Source: Moniliophthora roreri (Eukaryota > Basidiomycota > Agaricomycetes > Agaricales > Marasmiaceae). Taken from it: 64,000 nucleotides of DNA. The stretch covers positions 372,001 through 436,000 of the forward strand of contig LATX02000194.1 of assembly GCA_001466705.2 (NCBI GenBank), given 5' to 3'. Positions 23,930 through 34,900 of this stretch are shown in pieces. How positions within the stretch are numbered: position 1 is the stretch's first letter; every line of letters begins with the position of its first letter. Both the position numbers and the translations under genes were made by a program. A model generated the notes under the pieces. The model was not told the origin of the DNA. It saw nothing but the letters and a program-made list of their open reading frames with translations, and did not search any database.

Positions 23930-25650
23930 GAACCAGAAAATTCCAGCGCTTTATCTTCTTCACATCATAAGACAATTCGCCTTCCTCGGTCAGAACCCAT
24001 GAGCCCTATGAACAGATAAGTAATGAATAGCATGAGGATTACACCAAGATGCGTACCAAAAACTCGTGCGATTCACAAATAACCGTCTCGCACAGCGTAC
24101 AGCAGTCAATATTCGCTCGGCTCTTTCAATCTTCATGCTATGCCACCTGAATCTGTCTCGGTTCTTTCGGTCCAACCTGAGTTCAAATCGAACTGTTGAC
24201 AACCTGGGAACGTTATAGGCATGCTTCATGAATGTGTTCTGCAGTGTAATTCAATCAATAACGATACTGGTTATGTCATGGAAACTCCCCAACGCTCCCC
24301 AAAATGTCCCCACTTCTAGCACTTCCAACCTCGTACAATTGAGCAACAGTCGTTTCAGCGCACATCTCCGTACAAATCCAGCTCGTAGATCAGCTCGCGC
24401 AACCTCGCGGCATGTTTATCCACCAGATGATCCACGAGGAGATCCCAACTCGGGCTTGAATCATAGCTCTCGATACGTATCACGTACAATGGACAATAGC
24501 TCAACCGTTCAAGTGGTGAATCAGATACTGCGTGTTTCGTCTATTTGCACACTTCGGCGATGTTAGTTTTAATCCGGTGATGACTCTCGCGGTCCTGGTA
24601 ACGCAGATTAAAGGATTTGAGCGTACGAAGCGGGGTGAATGTGGTTGAAAGCTCTCGACGTTGCTTGGAGGTATAGTTAGCAGAAAGTATGATGATAAAG
24701 GAATAGATATGCACTGGTCCCTTTGCAGCCGCATACTCCAGGCAGAGGCCTTCCAGATGGGGGAGCTGGGACAACACTTTAAAGAGATGCTGATCGGACA
24801 AGTTCAGCAACACTCCAACGGTGAGCGCACGAACAGTCTGAAGAGGTTTTAAGGCTCGTCTAAGGGATTCTGGTAGACGTAGAAGGTCCACTCCCGATTC
24901 TTGTGCGAGATATCGTTAGCTGGACCATTCTTGAGAAATAGGCGGCGATACTGACATGAAAGTGCAACTCTGTCCACCTAGGTTGTACTTTTTCAACCTT
25001 TTCTAGGAGCGCGACATTCACTCCAATCAAGTTCAACTTGCAGAGATCCATCTGGAGCAGGGAGTTGACGGTTTCTGGATGTCTGCACAACTGATTGGCC
25101 AGCTTGAATTCACGAATACCCGTATGGCGATTGGGGTCTTGTAAGGTACGCAAAGCTTCGTTCAAGTTTTTGAAAGAGATCGGTCCTATGTAAGAATGTG
25201 ACGGAACGAAGACTTTCGAAAACTTTGGAGTCTTCGGGAAACTGGCGGCAGACAGGGAGATTTATATCGAACACCCCTGTATGTACAGAGGTTAGCATGA
25301 ATCTGAAATACGAGTCCGATCGCATACCGGTGCGGACAAGGCGTCGATGTTTAGGTAGAGAAGCTGAGCCTAAAGCCCGCTCATTTACTGTCTGTAATCG
25401 CTCTCCATGTTTCTGTACGATGCCGTGTGTCAGAAACCTTACATGGTGGAAAGACAGGAATGATCATACATGATGCCCATACAAATATGTATACTTGTCG
25501 AGGTTGAGATCCAGCTTTCGGTAAAGCGTCATAGATGCTGCTTGGTTTATTTCTCTATTCACCAAGCAACAATCAGTGAGCGTGTCCAAATCATCCAAAG
25601 ACATGCAAAAGGACTTCGTATGGCGGGGTAGGCGACGCAGGAGATGGAGA
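23930..25650 (-). pseudogene. F-box/LRR gene with frameshift and premature stop
   Basis: On minus, TPPYEVLLHVFG starts the F-box near 25630. The frame then shifts by one before DDLDTLTDCCLVNREINQAA, the segment matching TALASCCLVNKEINQVA in the intact gene. Further exons follow: VFDINLPVCRQFPEDSKVFE, ALRTLQDPNRHTGIREFKLA, LLRLPESLRRALKPLQTVRA, FKVLSQLPHLEGLCLEYAA, TLRTLKSFNLRYQDRE. Near 24545 the codon for the conserved Trp in VCKWIKH is TAG. The last exon reads GSWVLTEEGELSYDVKKIK and runs past the usual stop. Two independent lesions in an otherwise complete exon set make this a recent pseudogene of the family represented intact at 59375-61172. Confidence 0.75.
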
Positions 25651-28153
25651 TGATTGCATACAGTTGAGTCCGTCGCCCTGCATCATCGTAGGTTGATCAG
25701 GGAGTAAAGTGCCATGATAGGGGGCATGATGATCGTCGGGGGGTGATGCATATGATATATACAGGCTCCCGCGGCAGCCTATCACTCTGACCATCAGGTG
25801 TTGCTCCTCTTTCATTCTCTATCCTCGTTCCACCTATTCTGTAACTCACGGCTTATCGTAAGGAGGTCACATTAGAGGGCACGGTTCCAGGTGTGTACAA
25901 CATTTGACACTTATCCCGAGGCTTCCATAAGTCACAAAGCCATATAGCCTGGTTCCCTACATTGCGTTTTCCTAGCATCTTGTCGTAAATGTTCTCCAGC
26001 ATCTCCTCCGAAGGACATGGACATCCTTTACTCTCCTGAATGATCCTTCCAGACAGAACATTACTTGAGCAAAAGCAGTCTTTGGCTTGGGCAGCCAACC
26101 ATGTTCATGTTAGGCTCCAGCCCTTTCAACGCAACATCTTCTGCATCTCTCCGAGTCTCCACATTATGATCCACTCTTGCTGCAGATATTGGGCACGGCT
26201 AAAAGTATCCCTCGAGTGCAGCGAAGTGGGTGGTTCACGGTCCCACGGACAACCTTTCAGGCAACTCCAACCACAGGAGGTTGTTCAGCAAATGTGTTTG
26301 TGGCTCGTGTGCTTGGCAGGCTCTAGCCTCTCGGACGTTGGGATGCTATCCATTAAGATGGCTGGTTGTGTCGCATCAACCCAATCATCTTCCGAGCCGG
26401 ATTCGTTTACTTTGTTAGCGCTGTCTTTCTGCGCCTGCTTTTCGATGTGCATCTCCTATCCCAGTTCGCTCTCAAAGACGTGTTGCGCGCTTCCGTAGCA
26501 ATCGCGCATTTCGAATGCCCTTTGGGGGCTTTAGCCTCAAGAGTACCTCGGATTCTCTTCATATAGGCTGCCCTTATATGTCAGATGCGAATAGTGCATT
26601 TAAGGTCCCTTACGTCTTCTAGCGCGATACACACTCTTTCTACCAAGTCCATCAGACCCTGCTGACACTATCCGCGACTCCATATTTTCGGCTCACCGGA
26701 ACTCTTTGCGGTGCAAGGTGGTATGGAGAGATCCCGCTTGTGTGTTGATATCACCCACGAGCATACAGAATCCCCATTGTTGGGCCAGTCGAAGTGCCAG
26801 CGATAGAGTATCAAGTCCCAGAGACCGAGACCGCACCTCTGGAATACAAAAGTACTGAAACGTCTTTGCGAGTTGTATCCGTTCACCATCAAGCCGCACC
26901 CAACAGGGTTTGGCATCAAGAATGTCTCAACTTGTTCCTTTATACAATCAAGCAATACCAAACAGGTATTTCCTTTGTCTCGAAGACCGTCGAGTAGAGT
27001 TTTTTTGAACTTGCTGCAAAAATCATCAAAACATCTTGGGCTCTGGAAGACCTCGCCATCAACCTGTCCGTTCCGGGTAAGTAGCTACACCGACGTCGAA
27101 TCTGAAAGTAAGACTTAAAAGGCAATAACTTGCAGGGGAAAAGAGTTAATTCGGCACGGAACTCTGTGGCTCGTGAGGTGTCTTCGTGACGGTGGCCGGA
27201 GCGAAAGAGAAAGAACTAGAGGCTTCCATTGTTACAGAAAGTTATGCCGCAGTAGGAGTGTTCTCTAGCAACGACATGACTTACACATGGCATTGGAACT
27301 TTGCGAAAGCGTCGTGTTGTAACTTCTTATATCTTATGTCAACGTCTATGCCCATTAGGCCGAAGGAGTGTGCGCGGTACATAATTGCGCCCGTGTCACA
27401 GCTGGCCTGTGCCCCTTTACCATCATATCGCACTATTGATACTATTACATACAAGCCAATTCCCCTCTACGCTATTCCGGCCTGTCTGAAGGAGATAGAA
27501 GGATTGGAGAAGTGGTCAGCTGAACTGTTTTGAAGGTGTGTATTAGTACGTGCATTTATTGCTCTGACATCCACGATTCTTAGCAAGTGTTTTATTCGCG
27601 TCTAGTGTATACTCCTATCACGGAGAGCATCGATGCCGCAAAACATCGAAGCCATCAAGGAACTTGGGAATACAGACATCGACATTGACAATTGACAGCC
27701 TGAATTGTCCCAGAGTTTTACCAAGACTTCAAATTGCTTTTGCTCATGTAAGGTACAGTGTGGACTAGCTTCTGACTCTATGTTAAGTCCAAACGCTGAA
27801 AATGATTCACTTCTCCACTTGCAGGCTTCATTGTTCGATCCTGAGTCGCCAGAGCCCCTCATAAGCCAAATGGCCGTCGATTCCATCCGAACCTTCGGCA
27901 ATCTTCAACTTTTTCAGCGGGTGTTCCGAGCGGCTACACGTCTACTCCTGGAGCCAGACTCAATCGTTCGCTTATTTACTACGTGTACTTACACCCACCG
28001 TTCCAGCCGCCACTAAAATTGCTAACCCCGACTTCTGGCAAACGAGCGGACACTTCATATTTCGGACTTTCTAGCCACTATAACGCCTCTTAAATTCCAC
28101 GACGTATATTAAACCTTGATTCGACCTCAACTTCCCCACTCCTTCCTGCTAAG
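25651..28153. other. No confident gene upstream of the P450
   Basis: Open frames on both strands (minus 26098-25853, plus 26040-26498, minus 26899-26693, plus 27186-27533) carry no recognised domain. Some are splice-compatible but I could not join them. The last 60 bp (28090-28150) are the P450 leader and resemble 18150-18225. Confidence 0.4.
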
Positions 28154-30307
28154 ATGGATTCGATATTCACATTGCCACCCCTCGTCTTGATCTTCGTCAT
28201 CGCTTTTTTTGCTTCTAAATGGCGACGAAGCAGCATAAACCTTCCACCGGGACCGAGAGCATGGCCTATCATTGGAAACATCTTTGATATTCCCGCCAAA
28301 TATCCGTGGAAAGTCTGTGTACAGTGGGCGAGAGACTACAGTGCGTTCGCTAATCAAGTTTGGTTGGATCGAAGCTAATGAGTTTGGTTTGTCGTTTTCA
28401 GATTCCGATATCGTGTCTCTACGTATTCCCGGCGCAACACTTGTCGTTCTTAACAAGCTCGAGGATATCCAGGAATTGTTCGGGAAACGATCTGCCTTGT
28501 ACTCCGATCGGTACGTAATCTTACGCTACTGTTCTTTCCGAGGCGTTCCTCATTCAGTGCTCTCTAGGCCACAACCCACGATCTTTGAGATGTACTTCAT
28601 CCTTTCCACACGTCTCGCCCCTTTCTCACTAGAAACGTCACTAGCATGAAGGCCGATCGAATGATGTCTTCGCAGAATTACGGTGAACGATTTAAATGTC
28701 AGCGTTTTTCCGTATCCACCAACCAGAGAAAAAGAACTAACCGGAATACTATAGGCTCCAGGAAACTGTTTAAGCAACAGTTCGACACGGCCGAGTTGAT
28801 TTCTTACAGGCACACACATCTTCTCGCTGCCACGCGTCGTCTCTTGGTTCGGCTTCTAGAGACGGAAGATCATAAAAAGGACATTCATCTGTACGTACTT
28901 TCTCTTGCATAATTCCGGCTTATGTTAATCTTGATCTAGCGCCTCGGGAGAAGCAATCATGTCCGTAACATACGGAATCGTACCAAAGGATTCGGATGAT
29001 CATTACTTCAAGTTGGTGCGCGAGATGACAAAATTTATCGCTGATGTGATCTCGAGAGAGGATTTCCTCGGTACGTTCCTTACCTCAACCATCTTTTCCC
29101 ACTTGCAGGCTCAATCCTTCCGTGCAGTGGACGCCATTCCAATGCTTAAACATCTGCCCTCTTGGTTCCCCGGCGCAACTTACAAGACAAAAGCAGCTTA
29201 TGGAACGCGACTACTAGACGAAGTTATACGGCAGCCGTTCGAGTATGTGAAGAATGAAATGGTGGGCATACTTTCGCTTACTCTACATGTCAAGTAGCTA
29301 AACGAATACCTAGCGAAAAGGTACAGCGGTACCAGCAGTGTGCTCCCACTTCCTGGACTCGTTGGACGATTATAACTCAGAGGAAGATGCGATGGTTGAT
29401 GAATGGCGGAACACATTTGGGTTGGCGTTCTTTGGTATGTGTTTTGCGCTCGTGTACTTTCTACTGCGACTGAATGGTACCTTTAGCTGGTTACGATCCG
29501 GTTAGTTGCGAACGTTCCGTCGAACATAAAAGACCGACTGATAAGAGCTCTTTCAGACTGCAAACGCTGCGTGTTCATTCGTACTCGCCATGCTTCTCTA
29601 TCCCGACGTGCAAACGAAAGCTCAAACCGCTATTGATGCCGCGTTACACAATACCGGGCGTTTACTACCCACCTTTTCCGATCAGATACCTTATGTCGAC
29701 GCACTCATCGCTGAACTTCTACGATGGAACCCTGTGACGCCATTGGGCGCGTTTCATCGTCTCAACACGGACGATTTCTACAAGGGGTTTGTTATACCCG
29801 AAGGTGCGGTTATCGCACCAAACCTATGGGCGGTACTGCACGATGAAGAGATCTATGGTATGGATGTGGATGAGTTGAGACCCGAGAGGTTTTTGAGTGA
29901 GAGCTTGTGTGGTGGAGAGATCGATGAGAAGATGAGCACTGTCATGGATGCTGCGTTTGGATTTGGGAGGAGAAGCTGTGCTGGGAGAGGTTAGCCCGAG
30001 TTGTGCATTGATTGCGAATGCTGACTGGCTCTGCTATAGTCTTCGCGAAAGAATATTTGTGGATGGTTATCACGTCGATATTGAGTGTGTATGATGTTGT
30101 TGATGGTGTGGACGCGAATGGAGAACCGCTTGATAGACATAAGATCGAGTATAGCAGTGACTTTGTTAGGTGAGTTTCTTCAGTCATTTTTTGAATTACA
30201 AGCTTCTGATTCGGATACTCTTGCATAGTTTACCGCCGCATGTTCGATGTAAATTCAGGCTTCGCCCTGGGGTATTGGAGAGTATGATTAGAGAGGCGGC
30301 AGATTGA
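28154..30307 (+). CDS. Cytochrome P450 monooxygenase, 12 exons
   Basis: Exons 28154-28340, 28402-28510, 28568-28591, 28645-28697, 28755-28890, 28940-29070, 29128-29261, 29314-29434, 29487-29500, 29557-29989, 30040-30169 and 30229-30307 join to 516 aa with every phase consistent. The N-terminal membrane anchor (PPLVLIFVIAFFASKW) is followed by the proline hinge LPPGPRAWPIIGN. The C-helix region reads YGERFKCSRK, the I-helix AGYDPT (299-304), the K-helix ExxR at E356-R359, then RPERF, and the heme loop FGFGRRSCAGR with Cys444. It is an ER-bound, heme-thiolate oxidase resembling the fungal families annotated as O-methylsterigmatocystin oxidoreductase-like; the substrate is unknown. Exon 9 is only 14 nt. 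Two TRI5-like terpene synthases lie downstream on the same strand, so a role in terpenoid oxidation is possible but unproven. No lesion seen. Confidence 0.9.
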
Positions 30308-31891
30308 TGGTGGTCTATTATGATTTCACGCTTGTTGAAAGGTCATATGAATGAGGGAAAGTGTAGATCAATACATATACAATATACATGTACGGCTCGT
30401 AGAGGCATGAGTCAGATTTCACCGATCGAGTCAAGAAGAGTTGAACGTTGGGGTTTTGTGAATCCTCGTAAATCTCCAAATTCTCCCATCCGTTTGTAAA
30501 GTTCCCCCCAAAAGTTATCGTATGCCTTCTTGTTCATGAATGTATGGTCACGAAAATAACGGTGGCAGAGAGAAACCATGCCTTTCCCAGGGAGGCCCAT
30601 CAGGAAATAACTATAGTACTACTCCTCATCCTGATGCATCATCGAGAGGAAACGTGCAAAGAATTTTTCACGAAACCTTTACATAACCATGTATGCTCCA
30701 TTACCATGCCGATGAGGTGAAAGGTGGGAATTAGTGGTTACCGCTGCCGAGGAGCTCAAGGTCGAAATAACGGACGATTTTCAAGTTTTTGCGCCGTGTC
30801 CCCTACTCAAAGTACTCAAATGCTAATTTCTATCTCTCTTCTGGCTTCGAAACGCAGTCTCTCGAGTATTGTAGCTTTTAATCATCAGAGGCTCCGGGGG
30901 GATCTGGGGCTCTTGGTTGAGAAAATACGAATTTCGCAGACTTTAGTGTCTGTGCTTAACGTATCATTGGATGTATTCAAGCACACATAAAATACATATT
31001 TGCTTCTACTAAGAAAATATGCGGGTTGTATAAGGGTATCGAATGGTAAAGAAGTGGGACGTAGGGATGAATTAGGAATAAATGATATTTGTCTGGCCAG
31101 CACTATGAATTGAGTCATATTTCTAGGTGGTAATTTAGACATCGTCACAGTCGCATAGCGTGTTCATGAGTTATAGTAATAGATTGACTGGGGAAGAGGT
31201 CGATTCAGTTGACGACTTGACGATTCCGATTGGATAGACTTCTGTGATCAAAGAATTGTGAAAACTTTCTCTGACTTCCGAGAAAGGGCGAGAAGCTTTT
31301 GAGCCCTTGGGGAGATTACCTGTATGTGGTTAAGTTAGAGAAAAGACAGAAAAGGGGCAGGGCACGCACCTTAGCCGCTTGTGACACTCGAACCAAGAGT
31401 CCTAGAACCTCTCAGAACCTCCGATACAAGCCACAGTATTCCAGAAACTCAAATCGACGTCTATTGAAGCTAGGAGAGAGGCATAAGTCAGTTTCGAGAA
31501 GGGCACACGGTCGGCAACGGTAAGCGGTCGGAATGCGCCGAGAATGCGCGTGGCCCGACGCTGAGCACAACCAGAAACCGTGATTCATCTCTGTTGACCT
31601 CAAGGTACGGCTTGGTATTCGCACCAAGCGGAAACTGGTAAGCGAACCAAGACCCAACTCTTATCCCCTTCACAGTCTTCACTTACTCAACCGAAAATTT
31701 CTCAATCAAACACAGAACGGGTATGTGCTCGAGCAAATCGAAAAGGTTCGTTCTCGTTATGTCGATTAAGCTCAGTCGAGGGGGACCATTTTATTATGGG
31801 TGTCTGGGGTCGTCTCTATCAAGTTCAACTGTCGAGAAGGATTTTATATCTAGAGACCCCGATTTTACATAACTAGTCGACGTTCCTTCGA
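30308..31891. other. Intergenic; one orphan minus-strand ORF (30600-30412)
   Basis: The minus-strand frame at 30600-30412 (begins MGLPGKGMVSLCHRYFRD, ends LLDSIGEI) looks like the 3' end of a protein. I could not join it to upstream exons and do not recognise it. The rest of the spacer between the P450 and the GHKL-methyltransferase gene has no recognised gene. Confidence 0.3.
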
Positions 31892-31942
31892 ATGCCTCCA
31901 CCACCAGTATCGCGAGCCTTGCACAATGCCCAGGAATTGTAG
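31892..31942 (+). promoter_or_regulatory. Overlapping upstream ORF, 16 codons
   Basis: An ATG at 31892 opens MPPPPVSRALHNAQEL and stops at 31940-31942, in a different frame and overlapping the proposed start of the GHKL-methyltransferase gene at 31926. If it lies in the mRNA leader it would lower translation of the main frame. The transcription start is unknown. Confidence 0.4.
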
Positions 31943-34900
31943 CCTAAACATTGACAAAGACTACTGTCCTCACTGGACCCCGGTCGAGGGACTTCGAGAA
32001 GTCCTTCAGAACTGGCATGATGGAATGATAGCCTCGTACGGTCTCAAAGGTCCCGAGCAGCTGAAGGTTGTAGAAGCGCGCCGCAGGAAGCAGAATGGCA
32101 AAACCATTCGGAGGTTCAATGCATCTGTGGATGGGAAACCTGAAACGGTGGGCTACATCGAGTACAGATTCTGGGAAAAGCAAGAGGGGACTGTGAAGAA
32201 CGGGGAGAAGTCGAATTGGAAGGTCGATGACGATAGCGAAGAAGTCGACGACGACGACGACGACGAAGATTATATCGAGTACACAGGTTCTCCTACGGAG
32301 AAGACAGGCAGACGGTCAGAGAATGAGTTGATCATCATCAATAAAAATGCGTCAATCGAGTTCAACAAATTGCGGCAGGGAAAAACAACGAAGGCAGCAG
32401 ACTCGTCCGGCAGATTTATCGGAAAATATGGTGACGGTATGAAAGTCGGTGGGTAAAAGTCATCGTCAACGCCAATTTTTGTATGCTGATTTCTTCACTT
32501 TTTACTTCAGGTATTGTCGCTATGCTTCGCGAAAACTACAGTGTCGTCTATCACACGTGTCGATATAGGTGGAAGTTCTACTTTTTTGCGAACAGGAAGT
32601 TCCCCGGCTCAATGGACGAGCTCTGGGTTGAAGTCACGAATGATGAGAAGGAGAAGGCGACCTACAATTGTGACAAGGATACGCGTGTTTCAATCAAGGG
32701 CGTGCCACTGGATATAGCCTTTCATGCATTCGATAATGCCCTTTTCTGCTGTCCTCCGCCGCAAGACGCCGTTATTCAGGTAGCGTCAGCGCCCACTGGA
32801 CGTATAATTATTGGAGACAAGTATTCTTCCAGGCTCTTTGGCTCTTCAATCTTCATCTGTGACTTCCCTCGAGACGATGAGGGTAGTCCCTTTCTCGAAC
32901 TTGGCTACGACATTCGTGGTGGAATCAGCTGCAGTCGTGACAGGAACAACCCTAATATCAGGGAGGTGACGACCAAGATAACCAAGATTTGGCGCGAGAA
33001 TCTTGTTGAAGAGGCGGACCGCAGATGGGTTTCATCTGATTCTGATGCTCCATTTTCTCGTGCTTACCGGTATCTGCAACTACTCGAGTTGGAGGGCGTC
33101 TGTATGGATGTGGCGGGCGTTCACGAAGGGTTCGCCAAGGGAAAGCCTGATGCTCCCAAGGTAGTGAAGCATATCTTCCAAGCTTATCTATCTCGACTAC
33201 GCAAGGAATACCATGGTTCTGCATTTTGGATCTACAATCCACGGGCAGGCAGCCGCGACGACGATTCTCCGTCCAAAATCATTCAGAGCATGGGAATGAC
33301 ACCCGTCCTTGCTCCAGAGACTTTGATCAAACTTTTTGAAGAACACAATCTCGTGATCTCCCCTCAAGCCAAACGCAAAGAGGTTTTCATGGCGCTCCCA
33401 GATTCGATGCTTTTGAACAGTACAGAGACCTTTTCTCGATACGTTGTTCATGCCATCCGGGTCATACAGGAATATGTCCCGTTCCTTCGGAATCTGAAAC
33501 TTGTTTGGAAGGATACAGTTACTCGAAGGTCAACAGTCAAGCAGGAAGAGGAGGATGAAGGCACTGTTGGGCATACACAAGTCAACATCAAGCAGGAAGA
33601 AGACGAGGTGAAGCCCAAGTCCGAGCAAACAAAGCTCCGGCTTGATCTCGACGTCTTTATCCACAAGGACTCAGTCTTCCTGAATGATCGTAATCTGTCA
33701 CTGCACGACGTTCATAGCATCCGACGAAATTGCCCAGAATATCTTGTGAGATCAGGTGACGATGATCACATTTGCAATTGCTCTGTCCGGGTACTTGCAA
33801 TTGAGATGGTCGAGCAGACACACTCTAGTCGTGAGTCACGCATTCGTGCTATCGGGGATTGCATGGATCTCCTGTTTTTGTTTCCGCATGGGGATACCGG
33901 CGAACTTGTCGTTTCGTGGCGCACGTTTTCTTCATCGAAAGGTTTTTTGGTGGAGGTCAGACCTCAAGGCTCATTCGCTCAAACGAAGACCCTTAAAAGG
34001 GCAGTGGTGAATTTGGTGCATGAGTCCGACCATGGCTCTCCAGCTCCACAGGATCTAGCTCAAGTCGAGGATGGTGCAGGTACAGTTACCATTTTCAGCT
34101 ACAGGTAGTTGTGTTGCTCATGATATACAGCCGCAGAACTTGACGATGAAATAACCTTCTTAACAACCTCTGATACCTCAGTTTCTGTTCCTGCCCGCTT
34201 TTCCGGTCAGAAAATCTCAATGCAGGTGTGCTCATCCCGACATGATATCAGTGTTGCCTATTCCTTGCCATTCGAATTCGAATATCCGCTTGATCAAGTC
34301 AGGGATCTCGTAACCCAAATTCGTGATCAATACCTTTTTCTTTCATTTTCCCCTGTCGATGGCGCGGATCGATATCTTCTAGTGGTTACGTTCACAGGAG
34401 GAGAAACAGAGGCCTGCGAGCTCAAAGAATCGGATTGGTCAAAGGAAATTGGCCCAAGGCATCCGGTCGCAGTGTCTCTCACTGCAGTCAGTGCCGCTGG
34501 TGTGCGGTCTCATAGCGAAGCGACCGCCGATGTGAAATACCCATCACTAGATGCTGGCTTGGACCTCAGGCAGGAGGAAAGAGATAACGAACGCTCCATA
34601 TGCGATGGTGGAGGGATGCCTGCAGGGTTTGACGATTCAGATGATGACATGGATGAATCCTTCCCTGCAAATACCGCTGCTGACATACCGATCCGCACCA
34701 CTAGTATGAACAGCCTAGTCGCTGCCATGGACAAGCCATACCTCGACATTGACATGGACGATCATTGCTTACCACGTCAAGATCATCGTGCCGGTTCTGC
34801 TGCCCTCCCTGTAGGGATGGACACGGAGGAATTGTACAACTTTGAGGAAGGGTTCAATGCTGAAGTCTGTGCAAAGAGTCTGGCAGATCCAAGCTACAGT

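Noticed and set aside
34080..34130. A stop codon that would separate the GHKL part from the methyltransferase part as two genes
   Set aside because: A 51-nt GT..AG intron removes the stop and joins both parts in phase; the next six junctions also agree.
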